From Streptomyces sp. ITFR-21 (GTDB lineage: Bacteria; Actinomycetota; Actinomycetes; Streptomycetales; Streptomycetaceae), in contig NZ_CP134605.1 in the NCBI RefSeq assembly GCF_031844685.1, positions 1,893,501 through 1,957,500 of the forward strand: a DNA stretch of 64,000 nucleotides, in the 5' to 3' direction. The position numbers and the translations under genes are program-made. The notes beneath the pieces are model-generated. The model was given only the letters and a program-made list of their open reading frames with translations. It made no database searches and was not told the DNA's origin. Of the stretch, positions 50,601 through 59,244 are shown one piece after another (positions within the stretch are counted from its first letter, which is position 1; the number at the start of each line of letters is the position of its first letter).

Positions 50601-50761
50601 CCTATCTGCGGGCGGGCGCGGATACCGACGGGGTTCAGGCCGCGCTGGACCGAATGCTCTCCGCACTGAAAAAGTCCGACGTCCCTGTCATATCGCCAGA
50701 GGGCATCCCCTTGCAGTCCAAGAAGGATTTGGAGGCCGCCACCCGTGCCGTCTTCCGCTGA
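47633..50761 (+). CDS. Large protein with PKS-type acyltransferase domain (unrecognised system, gene A)
   Basis: About 1042 residues from ATG 47633. Residues about 380-710 form an acyltransferase domain of the FabD/polyketide type: GFFPGLGSR (for FPGQGSQ), YTGESFGVITSAVASG with nucleophile S480 in GESFG where GHSLG is usual, FLAHSERM with the matching His (H619), PVVSNNNAG, and ILELGLGNKS (for ELGPG). No ketosynthase or carrier domain is present here or next door. The N-terminal 380 residues start with a beta-rich part (IEVHADHLLLRTDSGD) and continue helical. The C-terminal 330 residues are helical and unrecognised. It overlaps the kinase-like gene by 17 bp. Probably transfers an acyl group from a carrier encoded elsewhere onto an unknown acceptor. 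Confidence 0.75.
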   Translation: MNPQNTHRATGTLRPVSPDVPGIPDHVLSSLRRTYPRGYAALEKAIAEAPGETGLQRVADIEVHADHLLLRTDSGDAVREIPFDVSNITPRGGTFDLLLDRDQQTVFILSGHDTGALTPALKGRLLDVLRPHYWLVEGAKEPAANPFLFGTREIREFLSSLLEEPAVGVIHPHIQAVAQAMSRGEYLGASEFVQSLQRASLELRRSGLDPALQRRLETVARTTAQLRRGFQPVLAIRKVTRPAILETLGVDDAKSLRQTLSKPEVLSRLIPSHAIDTESIGSMDLARLLELVEELREYEFCDIFLVDRTPEPRPGTIGATMRREGMEVSPLSTPDNLGEAMKLIHSLSRASSFLFSREQSRRMNIAVQDHLPKAGRDHIVGFFPGLGSRASYQNLGRSLLDSGIPDVVRIYQDCARALGFPGRPEKLLLVPENMPEGKMEQQGFIGAALLVHSLALEAHLRAGAQESGAPVNFVAYTGESFGVITSAVASGSISFGDGAKIAQAFTPLMLVAAEGEAPDEPFARKIATYLPDSLKGQKLVPEPSHVVGLQADPEDLAEALEDIERSYPKTDVEVHKTYSLRQTNIYVRTGVKSDFDRFMRKFPAVRMEELKAPTKFLAHSERMTGVRQALERFIEKNNIVFRKPHTPVVSNNNAGLLTTAAEVRSGVLAITNEIMASRTTVETLASLHPDMILELGLGNKSVQLLTDNNVEAPVLAYTGAPDETDLFLRAVKLVDGLMEELGRLHTSGSRLAAQHYGTLRGLFRLASKSPFYERYFHRTMGRVITNEMLHSERDGSPAFYRFLEIFQHTYNHRGSILPDQGELVLQARLKKRIVGHPERLGQVYAELQVINGTGDVADRSSINIRQPEVVVFHFDRLADLGYADLARKTRLLLDTQPLARQIYDQMLESLRIEDDGFLTLAGTTVPTVDQMAMSHIVYQYTLFHILHLYRPAMFAQNDYYLEGSDPMGWLVALAASGAVTLPDIVKLYGAYLRAGADTDGVQAALDRMLSALKKSDVPVISPEGIPLQSKKDLEAATRAVFR

Positions 50762-52487
50762 CAGCACCACTGACGCCCGGGTCCGCCGGATCCACCTGAA
50801 CGGGAACTGCCAGATCCTCTCCTTGGGGTCGGCTCTGGACCCCACCCAGGTGAATGCGGGGCCCTACCAGACAAACGTCATCTCCGTGCTCTCCCCGACC
50901 GACATCTGGAAGAAGCGCGTCAATCCCGCCCTCGACGAGTTCGAGGAGCGCTCCACCCTGACCCTGACCGACGAGAACGAGAAAGTTTTGCGGCACGCCC
51001 AGGGCCGACGGCTCCTGAGCAGCACCGTCTACGCCTATGTCAACATCGGGGAACCGATCGTCGGCTTCGGCAAGGGCGGCAGCGAGTCCATGACGATCTT
51101 CCTCAAAAAGGAGCGGGAAGACCGGATCACCGTTCGCAAGATCCTGAGCGAGGCCCTCACCACCGCCAACTGGAACCCGGAGGGCGAGGGCGTGATGCTA
51201 CCGCCCTTCGCCAAGGCCAAGAAGCAGGCGGAGTTCCTGCAGGCCCTGCCGGATTCCGTGCGCCGGAACTTCCCCGAGGTCTTCGACGTGGTGGAGCGGG
51301 ACATTCCCATCCCTCCCCATCTGCAGAAGAACGGGAAGACGACCTATAAAGAGGTCATCTACGAGATGAGCTACGTGGCCGGCGAAGAGGTCAGCCGGTT
51401 CGTCGAGAAGTACTCCCCGCCGCCGGCGGTGATCGCCCGCCTCTACGAGGAGATCTTCCGGGTCCTGAACCAGAACGTCCACTCCGTCAACCGCGTCCCG
51501 GCTCCGGGCGAGACACTCGGCATCTCCTACTTCAAGAAGATCGAGGACCGCCTGGCGCTCTGCCGGCGCACCGCACCGCGCACCTTCAGTCCGGAACTGC
51601 TCGACACCGAGCGGATCGTCATCAACGGCGTGTCCTACCTCAACTCGTCGGCCCTCCTGCGACGGTTCCGGGAGCACCCGGAGTACCTGAAGGTCCTGGA
51701 GCCCCGGTTCCACTCCCTGGTGATGGGGGACACGAACACCGAGAACATCAAGATGGCCGACACCGAGCCCCTCCTGCGGGCACAGCGGCTGATCGAGGCC
51801 GGTGCGCCGCAGGCGGAGGTCGACGCGGCGCTGGCGGCCATCACCGCGGAATCCCTGGGAATCAAGTTCCTGGACCCGCGCGCCATCGGCTTCAAGAGCG
51901 ACGGCAGGGACACCCGTGACGACCCGATGTACGACAACAAGCCCTGGCACAACTCCGTCGGCCACTACGACGAGATCCACTACGAGCAGTTCAGGCTGCA
52001 GATCCGGACCGGGCACGGGACGACTCCCAGCGTCGACATCGAGTTCAACGAGGGGAACGCCTACCAGCGGGCCTACCGCGTAAGGGATGTGACAGCCGAG
52101 GGCGGGACGACCGACCAGGCCGCTCCGCAGGGGATGGAAGACTATTTCGCCCCCGTGATGACGGCGGTCTACGGGCTGGACGACCCGGAGTCCCAGAACG
52201 TCAAGGACGATCCCTACTGGCTCATCCGTCTCGTCTTCATGATGGGCACCCACTTCACCGCGATGCCGCCCTTCCACTTCCAGGCCGAACTGGACGGGAC
52301 GCTGACGGACACCTACCAGACCCAGCGCAGGCCGGTGGCCATTTACTGCGAGGGCGTCAAGTGGCTGAACTGGGCGCTGGAGATGCTCGAAGGGGAGCGG
52401 ACGGAATTCCTGGGCGTCCGGGCTCCCCTTCTCCCCTATCTGCCCGAGGCGCGGCCGGACAACGCGGCGGCGACCTGGGCGGCGTAA
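50745..52487 (+). CDS. Kinase-fold phosphotransferase-like protein (gene B)
   Basis: 580 residues from GTG 50745, nine bases after GGAGG inside gene A. Aminoglycoside/choline-kinase-like features: a Gly-rich loop (VGFGKGGSESMTIFLKK), a hinge-like YEMSYVAGEEVSRF, a catalytic loop FHSLVMGDTNTENIKM with D329 and N334 in the HGDxxxxN pattern (His replaced by Met), and the metal-binding D377 in IKFLDPR. The C-terminal 150 residues are an extra domain. It probably phosphorylates a small molecule, sugar or peptide product connected with gene A. Substrate unknown; pseudokinase is possible but the key Asp/Asn/Asp residues are present. Confidence 0.72.
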   Translation: MPSSADSTTDARVRRIHLNGNCQILSLGSALDPTQVNAGPYQTNVISVLSPTDIWKKRVNPALDEFEERSTLTLTDENEKVLRHAQGRRLLSSTVYAYVNIGEPIVGFGKGGSESMTIFLKKEREDRITVRKILSEALTTANWNPEGEGVMLPPFAKAKKQAEFLQALPDSVRRNFPEVFDVVERDIPIPPHLQKNGKTTYKEVIYEMSYVAGEEVSRFVEKYSPPPAVIARLYEEIFRVLNQNVHSVNRVPAPGETLGISYFKKIEDRLALCRRTAPRTFSPELLDTERIVINGVSYLNSSALLRRFREHPEYLKVLEPRFHSLVMGDTNTENIKMADTEPLLRAQRLIEAGAPQAEVDAALAAITAESLGIKFLDPRAIGFKSDGRDTRDDPMYDNKPWHNSVGHYDEIHYEQFRLQIRTGHGTTPSVDIEFNEGNAYQRAYRVRDVTAEGGTTDQAAPQGMEDYFAPVMTAVYGLDDPESQNVKDDPYWLIRLVFMMGTHFTAMPPFHFQAELDGTLTDTYQTQRRPVAIYCEGVKWLNWALEMLEGERTEFLGVRAPLLPYLPEARPDNAAATWAA

Positions 52488-52537
52488 CACGAATCGGGCC
52501 GGGCGGACCGGCCCAGGCACGGGCGCCGCGTCCAGCC

Positions 52538-52621
52538 GTGAACAGCGACACCGACAGCGAAGTCGAATACGTCGCGGTCCGGCTGGACCGAGCACACCAC
52601 CTTGTCGCCAGCCACTCATGA
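52538..52621 (+). CDS. Possible 27-residue peptide between genes B and C
   Basis: GTG 52538 opens MNSDTDSEVEYVAVRLDRAH and six or seven further residues ending HHLVASHS. Acidic start and His/Ser-rich end. There is no good ribosome site and the gap could be untranslated. I list it because a short peptide beside modifying enzymes could be a precursor. Confidence 0.2.
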   Translation: MNSDTDSEVEYVAVRLDRAHHLVASHS

Positions 52622-52645
52622 TCATCCCACAGGAAGGCTTGACTC

Positions 52646-54154
52646 ATGGCCACTGCTTCGACCCCCCTGCCCATAGCGGGGCTGAACGACCTGTCGAATG
52701 AATCCCGCATGATCGCGACGCCGTGGAGCCGAATGGTACGGGGTATCGGTCTCGGCCAATACCCCATAGATTACAGTCCGGAGGCCGCCGCGCAGATCCG
52801 CCATGCATTCGACCTCGTGGCGGCGAAGGTATCGGATTCCCAGGCGTACACCCTGTTCTCCCGGCTTCTGACGGATCTGGTCCTGAAGGTGGCGGACCCC
52901 GCGGGCGGCCTTTCCCGCGCCGACATAGAGCGGGAGCTCGGGCCGGTCCTGGAGGCGGTGCGGTCCGAAAAGAACCCCTACTTCCGCCTCACGGCCGGCT
53001 GCATCCTGATGGACGCCTTCGCCAATCTGGGTCTCGACCGGACACTGCTGGTCAACGAGGAGACGGACTTCCCCGGGGAAATGCTCGCCGTGACGGACGA
53101 GATCGAGCCGGACCAGATCAAGGACGAGAACAGCGGCCGGCACGGCGAATACGAGCGCCTCTCCGCCTATTCCGCGATCCTCCTGGCCTTCGGTCAGCTG
53201 GGGCTCAAGGACCGGCTGGTCTCGGGTCCGCGCAACTACGTCCAGGAAGCGCTGGACCTGCTGGACAGGGTCCCGGCCCCCTTCTTCCGCGGTCGCGGCG
53301 GATCGATGCTGCTTTCGGTGGTCTCACTGCTGGGACACGACGCGCTCATCTTCGACGGCGAACGGGACTACATGAAAGAGGTCCTGGACTACATGGACCG
53401 CGCCGACGAACTGAACAACCCGCCCGCGTTTCCGCAGCCCGCGTCCCCGGCCTTCGCGAAGGTGTATCCCCTGCTCACCATGCTGAACGCCGTCGCGATG
53501 TCGGGCCGGCCGGAATACCTGACCTACGGTAAGGACCGGTTGGCGGAGGCGAAGGAACTGATGGCCGAAATCGCTCCGGTGGAAACCACCCACATGAGCC
53601 TGTACTACGTCGTGGCACTGTACAACCTCGGCCGCCTGGAGGAGCAGCTGCCGGACCTGGACGCCTTCGTGGAAGGCGTGGTGGGCCAGTGGAAGGACGC
53701 CGACCCCGGCGCGGACTTCTTCCTCAGGGGGATCTCCTACCCCTACCTCATCCAGACCGCCATGATCACCGGCCGGATGAAGCTGGTCACCGACGCGATC
53801 CTCGACCGCATGGTGGATTCCTTCCCCGATCTGGACCGCACCGACCTGGACCGGATCAACCGCCCCTATCCGGTGAGCTACGCCCTGAACATCCTGGGGG
53901 AGATCGGCGCCGCGGACCTCCTCTTCACGCCCAGGACCCGCTACGGGGGCAGCTCGCCCATGGCCTGGGTCATCGACCACTTCTCGGAGAACGCCCGCGA
54001 GGAGGCCGGCCGGTTCTACATGCTGAACCACGCCCTGGTCAGCTACGCACTCCGCCTGCGGGGCACCCATCGGCAGGAGACGGAACTGTTCCGCAGTTTC
54101 CGTTTCCGCCTCGCCGACCCCCAGGAGGGCGAGCCGGTGTCCCCTCGGCTGTGA
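52646..54154 (+). CDS. All-helical protein of unknown function (gene C)
   Basis: 502 residues from ATG 52646, with AGGAAGG upstream. Almost entirely paired helices: AAAQIRHAFDLVAAKVSDSQAY, YFRLTAGCILMDAFANLGLD, YSAILLAFGQLGLKDRLV and MSLYYVVALYNLGRLEEQLP. Conserved-looking loops are FFRGRGGSMLL, PYPVSYALNILGEIG and FSENAREEAGRFYMLNHALV. The pattern suggests an alpha/alpha barrel or helical-repeat fold, as in cyclases of the terpene/lanthionine type or TPR-like scaffolds. I see no DDxxD, DxDD or zinc triad. It is 158 bp after gene B on the same strand, so probably in the same transcript. It has no signal peptide. Confidence 0.7.
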   Translation: MATASTPLPIAGLNDLSNESRMIATPWSRMVRGIGLGQYPIDYSPEAAAQIRHAFDLVAAKVSDSQAYTLFSRLLTDLVLKVADPAGGLSRADIERELGPVLEAVRSEKNPYFRLTAGCILMDAFANLGLDRTLLVNEETDFPGEMLAVTDEIEPDQIKDENSGRHGEYERLSAYSAILLAFGQLGLKDRLVSGPRNYVQEALDLLDRVPAPFFRGRGGSMLLSVVSLLGHDALIFDGERDYMKEVLDYMDRADELNNPPAFPQPASPAFAKVYPLLTMLNAVAMSGRPEYLTYGKDRLAEAKELMAEIAPVETTHMSLYYVVALYNLGRLEEQLPDLDAFVEGVVGQWKDADPGADFFLRGISYPYLIQTAMITGRMKLVTDAILDRMVDSFPDLDRTDLDRINRPYPVSYALNILGEIGAADLLFTPRTRYGGSSPMAWVIDHFSENAREEAGRFYMLNHALVSYALRLRGTHRQETELFRSFRFRLADPQEGEPVSPRL

Positions 54155-55019
54155 CGCCTCCGTTCACGTCCGGTGCCACCGTTCCCGCCCGACACCGCCG
54201 CTCCCGCGCACCGGGGCCGGGGCGCGGGCGCTGATCTCCCGGGTAGCGGGGCACGCCCGAGTGGCGGGGCAGAGTGCCGAACCACACCGCACCTGCCCCG
54301 CCACCCCGCCGACCTGGTCGCCGCGACACGCGTGTTCGTGGTGACGCACTCGCAGGTCGCTCGTTGATCCGTTCGTGGGTGCCGCAAGGGGCGCGCCCGT
54401 CCCGACGGCCTCAAGGACACAACGAGACGCCATGCCGACACACCTCGCCCTACACGCCCGCACCGGCAGGGGCACCGGAGACCGCACCGGCAGGATCACC
54501 ACGATCGCCGGTGCCTGCGGCGGCACCGGAGCCGCCGCGTCCCGGCGCCTCGCCGAAGCGCACCGCGCCGAAGCGCACCGCGCCGATGTGCGCCGCGCCG
54601 GCACCGCCGCTGCCACCGCCACCGCCGCAGGGGCGTCCCAACCCACAGGGCGGCCCGCCCCCGTCGCCTGCGTGGACTCGGCGGCCCCTCCCGCCCGTGC
54701 GGACGATCAGGTCATACGTGCGGCCGACCCGTTCCGCCCGCGGTCGGCCGCCGCCGCTCCCGTCGCGGAGCCCACGCGCCCCGCGGAACCCGCCCGGCGG
54801 GATCCTCCGGACCTGCCGGTCCGACCGCCCATACCGGTCCGACCGCGTATATGGTCGCTCGGCCGGCGCACATCAGCATGTGTCGGCATGCCGCACTCCG
54901 TCGTCACCCAGCCACCCCCGTCACCCCTCAACAGCCCGGCCGGAACGGCGCAAGCCCGCCCCCGCCGGTCCGAGAACACGCACTCCCGGTAGACCGCTAC
55001 CGGGCTTCCAGGAGAGATT
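54155..55019. other. Region without a supported gene
   Basis: About 860 bp after gene C. It is very GC-rich and has short internal repeats (gccgaagcgcaccgc twice at 54,555-54,585, then variants). Several open frames cross it on both strands. All are Ala/Arg/Pro-rich, lack ribosome sites and resemble shadow frames. The last 30 bp hold the AGGAGA ribosome site of the next gene. Confidence 0.5.
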
Positions 55020-55445
55020 ATGGTCGCCATTCCCGAGTCCGCGCACGCGCTGCTCAGCTCCGACGCGCTCGCCCACGTCGTCACCCTCAACCCCGACGGC
55101 AGCCCCCAGGCCACCTGCGTATGGGTCGGACTGGACGAGGGTGACATCGTCTTCGGCTCGCTCAGCCCCTGGCAGAAGATCAAGAACCTGCGCCGCGACC
55201 CACGGGTCGCACTGACCATCGAATCGGCCGGCATCGACCCCAGCGGGCTGCGCGAGTACCTGACGGTCACCGGGGAGGCCACCGTCACCGAGGGCGACGG
55301 CATCAAGCTGGTCCGCCTCCTCGCGCAGACGTACATCGGCCCCGAGGCCAATTACCCGCCGGAGTCCGAGACCCGCACCGGGTACGTCGTACGGATCAAG
55401 GCCCGCAAGATCGGCGGCATCGGTCCCTGGGGGTCGGCCGCGTAG
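55020..55445 (+). CDS. PPOX-class F420-dependent oxidoreductase (FMN-binding split barrel)
   Basis: 141 residues with AGGAGA upstream. Pattern HALLSSDALAHVVTLNPDGSPQATCVWVGLD, then IVFGSLSPWQKIKNLRRDPRVALTIES and REYLTVTGEATVTEG, is the pyridoxamine-5'-phosphate-oxidase-like split barrel as found in mycobacterial and streptomycete F420-using enzymes. Cofactor is F420 or flavin; substrate unknown. Complete at both ends and apparently monocistronic. Confidence 0.88.
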   Translation: MVAIPESAHALLSSDALAHVVTLNPDGSPQATCVWVGLDEGDIVFGSLSPWQKIKNLRRDPRVALTIESAGIDPSGLREYLTVTGEATVTEGDGIKLVRLLAQTYIGPEANYPPESETRTGYVVRIKARKIGGIGPWGSAA

Positions 55446-55707
55446 AACACCGCCCCGCAACCGTTTTCCCGACCGCCTCCCGGAAATCCACAGCGCCTTT
55501 CCCGAACCCTTTCCCGAAGCTTTCCCCGTTTGGAACCCGGTTGTCCGGAGCCTGTCACGGCTGCGCAGCACTATGCCCGCGGATGCAGCCAACGGCCTCC
55601 AACACGGTGTTGTAACGGTCGAAGGGCATCCGGCTGGGGGACGGCGATGAAGTGCACGGTCGGCGGGCGGATCCGCCAAAGAGGGCGCCGGTATCTGGCC
55701 GGGAAAC

Positions 55708-56735
55708 TTGGCCGGAGCGGCCGGAGCCGTGGTCTGGCGGGTGGCCGGCGGGAGCGAGGACCTCAGCGGGCCGCTGATCGCCATGGGCCTGGCCGGCCTG
55801 ATCTGCGCACAGGGACTGATCGAGTTCGCCCGGAGCCGCCGACCGTTCCGGCTGGTCGTGGACGCGTCCGGACTGACCTTTCACGACGTGGTCCTGAGCT
55901 GGGGTCAGGTCGACGCGGTCGTGTCGCGCCACCCCGCGGAGTACGGAAGCGACGACGGCTACGGACGCCGGCATGCCGAAGCCGCGGCTCGTCTGCCGAC
56001 CCGCTCCCGGCGTGTCGTTGCCCCCGCAAGCCCGACCGCACCGTCGACGGCGGCCTCCAGTACGCGCTGGTCGACGGCGAGGACCTCGACCAGCGCGTCA
56101 GCGAACCCGCCGGGGCGCTGGCCCGCTACGCGGGTGCCCGCTTCGAGACCGCCCCGCGGTCCTTGCGGGGGCCGACTCCCGTCACGGTGTCCGGCCCCGA
56201 GTTGTGCGTCCCCCGGGGGGGCGAGCGCGTGGTCCACGCGGGGCGGGGACCGGCTATCGGCTGCTGCGCTGGCCGCTCGTAGCCCCAGCGCTCAGCCTGC
56301 CGGTCGTGTACGTCGTCACGGACGGCCGTAGGCCGGTCCCGGCGCGGTTCACGGGCCTCTGTCTGCTCGCCGCGGGCATCGCGTGGTGGCGCGCGGGCCG
56401 TGGCCTTCCGGCGCTGGCGCCGACCGTTGCGGCTGCGGATCGGGCCCGACGGCATCGCGCTGCGCGACTTCGTCGGCCCGGAGATCCGGTTCGACCGGCG
56501 GCAGATCGCGGCCGTCACCGTCGGACCCGAGCCGCACCGCACGGGCCCCCGCCGCCGGCTGACCGTCTGGCCGCTGCCGGGCAGCAGCCCCAACGCCCCG
56601 CGCACCCACCTCGTCGACGGACACGGGGCCTACGCCCCGGTCCGCCTGGACCGGCTGCCCGGCGCGGAGAGCGCGGTCCTGCCGGTGGTACGTGCCTACG
56701 CGGGAGAACGCTACAGCGAGACTCGTGACCGGCGC
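55708..56735 (+). pseudogene. Frameshifted PH-like membrane protein gene
   Basis: Coding-like protein is spread over all three plus frames in succession. Segment 1 (55708 to about 55965) reads GAVVWRVAGGSEDLSGPLIAMGL and LVVDASGLTFHDVVLSWGQVD. Segment 2 (about 56000-56200) reads DRTVDGGLQYALVDGEDLDQ. Segment 3 (about 56245-56400) reads GYRLLRWPLVAPALSLPVVY and LLAAGIAWW. Segment 4 (56400-56735) reads LRIGPDGIALRDFVGPEIRFD. Joined, they make a two-to-four-helix membrane protein with PH-like repeats, typical of Streptomyces. At least three frameshifts separate them, one at a run of seven Gs near 56,215. Either a pseudogene or sequence errors in a hard GC region. End points are approximate. Confidence 0.55.
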
Positions 56736-56792
56736 CGGAGCCCGAGACGGGAAGCCGACGCCGGGGCCCGAGGGCGGACCCGGAAGCTGCGG

Positions 56793-57560
56793 CTAGAGCG
56801 GCGTGACGTAGGCGCCGGAGATGCCGCCGTCCACCAGGAACTGGGAAGCGGTGATGAAGGAGGAGTCGTCGCTGGCCAGGAAGGCGACCGCGCCGGCGAT
56901 CTCCTCGGGCTCGGCGAAGCGGCCCAACGGGATGTGCACCAGGCGGCGGGCTGCGCGCTCGGGGTCCTTGGCGAACAGTTCCTGCAGCAGCGGGGTGTTG
57001 ACCGGGCCCGGACACAGGGCGTTGACCCGGATGCCCTCGCGGGCGAACTGAACGCCCAGTTCGCGGGACATCGCCAGGACGCCGCCCTTGGACGCGGTAT
57101 AGGAGATCTGCGAGGTCGCCGCGCCCATCACCGCGACAAAGGACGCGGTGTTGATGATCGAGCCCTTGCCCTGCCGCAGCATGTGCGGGATGGCGTACTT
57201 GCAGCACAGGTAGACCGAGGTGAGGTTGACCTCCTGGACGCGGCGCCAGGCGTCCAGGCCGGTGGTGAGGATCGAGTCGTCCTCCGGCGGCGAGATGCCC
57301 GCGTTGTTGAAGGCGATGTCCACACTCCCGTACGCGGCCACGGCCGCCTCGTACAGCGCTTCGATCTCGGCTTCGGCGGCCACGTCGACCCGTACGAACA
57401 GCCCGCCGACCTCCTCGGCGGCGGCCCCGCCCGCCTTCTCGTCGATGTCGGCGCAGACGACCCTGGCCCCCTCTGCGGCCATCCGTCGGGCGGTTGCCAG
57501 GCCGATGCCGCTGCCGGCCCCGGTGATGACGGCGACGCGGTCGTGAAGTCGTTCGGGCAT
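56793..57560 (-). CDS. Short-chain dehydrogenase/reductase
   Basis: 255 residues from ATG 57560, which GGAGGAG precedes. Classical SDR motifs: TGAGSGIG at 13-20, NNAG at 85-88, catalytic Ser140, Tyr154 and Lys158 (SYTASK), and PGPVNTPL. Annotated as 3-oxoacyl-ACP reductase in many genomes, but sits here with an aldehyde dehydrogenase on the same strand, which suggests a catabolic oxidation of an alcohol or amino-alcohol-derived intermediate. NAD preference is suggested by the Asp in VVCADID after the second strand. Confidence 0.9.
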   Translation of the reverse strand: MPERLHDRVAVITGAGSGIGLATARRMAAEGARVVCADIDEKAGGAAAEEVGGLFVRVDVAAEAEIEALYEAAVAAYGSVDIAFNNAGISPPEDDSILTTGLDAWRRVQEVNLTSVYLCCKYAIPHMLRQGKGSIINTASFVAVMGAATSQISYTASKGGVLAMSRELGVQFAREGIRVNALCPGPVNTPLLQELFAKDPERAARRLVHIPLGRFAEPEEIAGAVAFLASDDSSFITASQFLVDGGISGAYVTPL

Positions 57561-57762
57561 GGGGTGCTCCTCCAGCGGGGTCGGTACGAGGGCGGTGCGG
57601 CGGGACAAGGCCACGGCGGGTGATACGGGGGACGGGTGTCGGGGCTGTGCACGGACTCAGGTGGCAGGAGCGGTGTCACAGGACCCGGGCGCTACAGGCT
57701 CGGCCGGCGGTCCTGGCGGCTGCCGCCACGGGCTCGCGCGGCCGGTCCGCCGCGACGGCCCG

Positions 57763-59130
57763 TCAGTCGGTGGCGATGAAGACGTTCTTGACCTCGGTGA
57801 AGGCGTCCAGCGCGTCAGGGCCCAACTCGCGCCCCAGCCCCGACTGCTTGAAACCACCGAAAGGAGTGGAGTAGCGCACCGAGGAGTGCGAGTTGACCGA
57901 CAGGTTGCCGCTCTCCACGGCGCGGGCGACCCGGAGCGCGCGTCCGAGGTTCTGCGTCCAGATCGAACCGGACAGCCCGTACGCGGTGTCGTTGGCGATC
58001 CGTACGGCGTCCGCCTCGTCCTCGAACGGCACCACCGTCACCACCGGGCCGAAGATCTCCTCCCGGAAGGCGGGAGCGTCCACCGCGACCGGGGCCAGCA
58101 CGGTCGGTGGGAACCAGAAGCCCGGCCCGTCCGGGGCGCTGCCGCGGAAGGCCACCGGAGCGTCGTCGGGCACATAGGAGGCGACTTTCGCCCGGTGCGC
58201 GGCGGAGATCAGCGGGCCCATGTCGCTTGCCGGGTCCTGCGGATCACCGACGCGCCAGCCCAGGACGGCCGGCTCGAACAGCTCCATGAACCGGTCGAGG
58301 ACCCGGCGCTCGACCAGAACCCGGCTGCGGGCGCAACAGTCCTGCCCGGCGTTGTCGAAGACGGCGGCGGGCGCGGAGGCGGCGGCCCGTTCCAGGTCGG
58401 CGTCGGCGAAGATGATGTTGGCGGACTTGCCGCCCAATTCCAGTGTGACCGGCTTCACCTGGGCCGCGCATCCGGCCATGATCTGCTTGCCGATCCGGGT
58501 GGACCCGGTGAACACCACCTTGTCGACCTGCGGGTTGTCCACGAAGCGCTGCCCGACGACCGGTCCGGCACCGGGCAGGATCTGCAGCACACCCTCCGGG
58601 ATACCGGCTTGGAGGGCCAACTCGCCGAGCCGGAGCGCGGTCAGCGGGGTGAGTTCGGCGGGCTTGACGAGGACGGTGTTGCCGGCCGCCAGCGCGGGGG
58701 CGATCGCCCAGCCCGCGATGGGCATCGGGAAGTTCCACGGCACGATCACCCCCACCACGCCGAGCGGCTCCTTGAAGGTGACGTCGATGCCGCCCGCGAC
58801 CGGGATCTGCCGCCCGAACAGCCGTTCCGGGGCGGCGGCGAAGTACTCCAGCACGTCCCGTACGTTGCCCGCCTCCCAGCGCGCGTTGCCGATGGTGTGC
58901 CCGGAGTTGCGCACCTCCAGTCGTGCCAGGTTCTCCAGATCGGCGTCGACCGCCGCGGCGAAGGCCCGCAGCAGCCGGGCTCGGTCCGCAGGGGCCAGCG
59001 CCCGCCACGCGGGATACGCCTTGGCCGCCCGTGCGATCGCCGCGTCCGCCTGGCCGGCGTCCAGCATCATCACCTTCTCGATGCCGGCCCCGGTCGCCGG
59101 GTCGACGACCTCGTACACGTCTGCGCTCAT
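57763..59130 (-). CDS. NAD-dependent aldehyde dehydrogenase
   Basis: 455 residues. PWNFPMPIAGWAIAPALAAG and KPAELTPLTAL are the cofactor-binding parts, ELGGKS carries general base E231, and NAGQDCCARSR carries nucleophile C265. EEIFGPVV and the C-terminal FGGFKQSGLGRELG are complete. Length is slightly short but normal for the family. It lies about 200 bp upstream of the SDR gene on the same strand. Streptomyces has an SDR/ALDH/glutamine-synthetase-like cluster for polyamine or ethanolamine breakdown; the synthetase is not adjacent here, so that assignment is uncertain. Confidence 0.9.
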   Translation of the reverse strand: MSADVYEVVDPATGAGIEKVMMLDAGQADAAIARAAKAYPAWRALAPADRARLLRAFAAAVDADLENLARLEVRNSGHTIGNARWEAGNVRDVLEYFAAAPERLFGRQIPVAGGIDVTFKEPLGVVGVIVPWNFPMPIAGWAIAPALAAGNTVLVKPAELTPLTALRLGELALQAGIPEGVLQILPGAGPVVGQRFVDNPQVDKVVFTGSTRIGKQIMAGCAAQVKPVTLELGGKSANIIFADADLERAAASAPAAVFDNAGQDCCARSRVLVERRVLDRFMELFEPAVLGWRVGDPQDPASDMGPLISAAHRAKVASYVPDDAPVAFRGSAPDGPGFWFPPTVLAPVAVDAPAFREEIFGPVVTVVPFEDEADAVRIANDTAYGLSGSIWTQNLGRALRVARAVESGNLSVNSHSSVRYSTPFGGFKQSGLGRELGPDALDAFTEVKNVFIATD

Positions 59131-59244
59131 GGGTGTCCTCGCCGTCTGGGGATACGCGACCTGGCCCGCTTCCCCATGGTGGCGCAGACAACGATCTTCG
59201 CGCCGCTGAAATCATACGAAGGGGTGGCGGATTCCGCCGGCGGC

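Noticed and set aside
50745..54154. Genes B and C as a lanthipeptide kinase/cyclase set
   Set aside because: No lyase domain, no zinc Cys-Cys-His set in gene C, and no convincing precursor; kept only as a weak idea.
54375..54992. 205-codon frame between gene C and the oxidoreductase
   Set aside because: Ala/Arg/Pro-rich, mixed third positions, no ribosome site or fold pattern.
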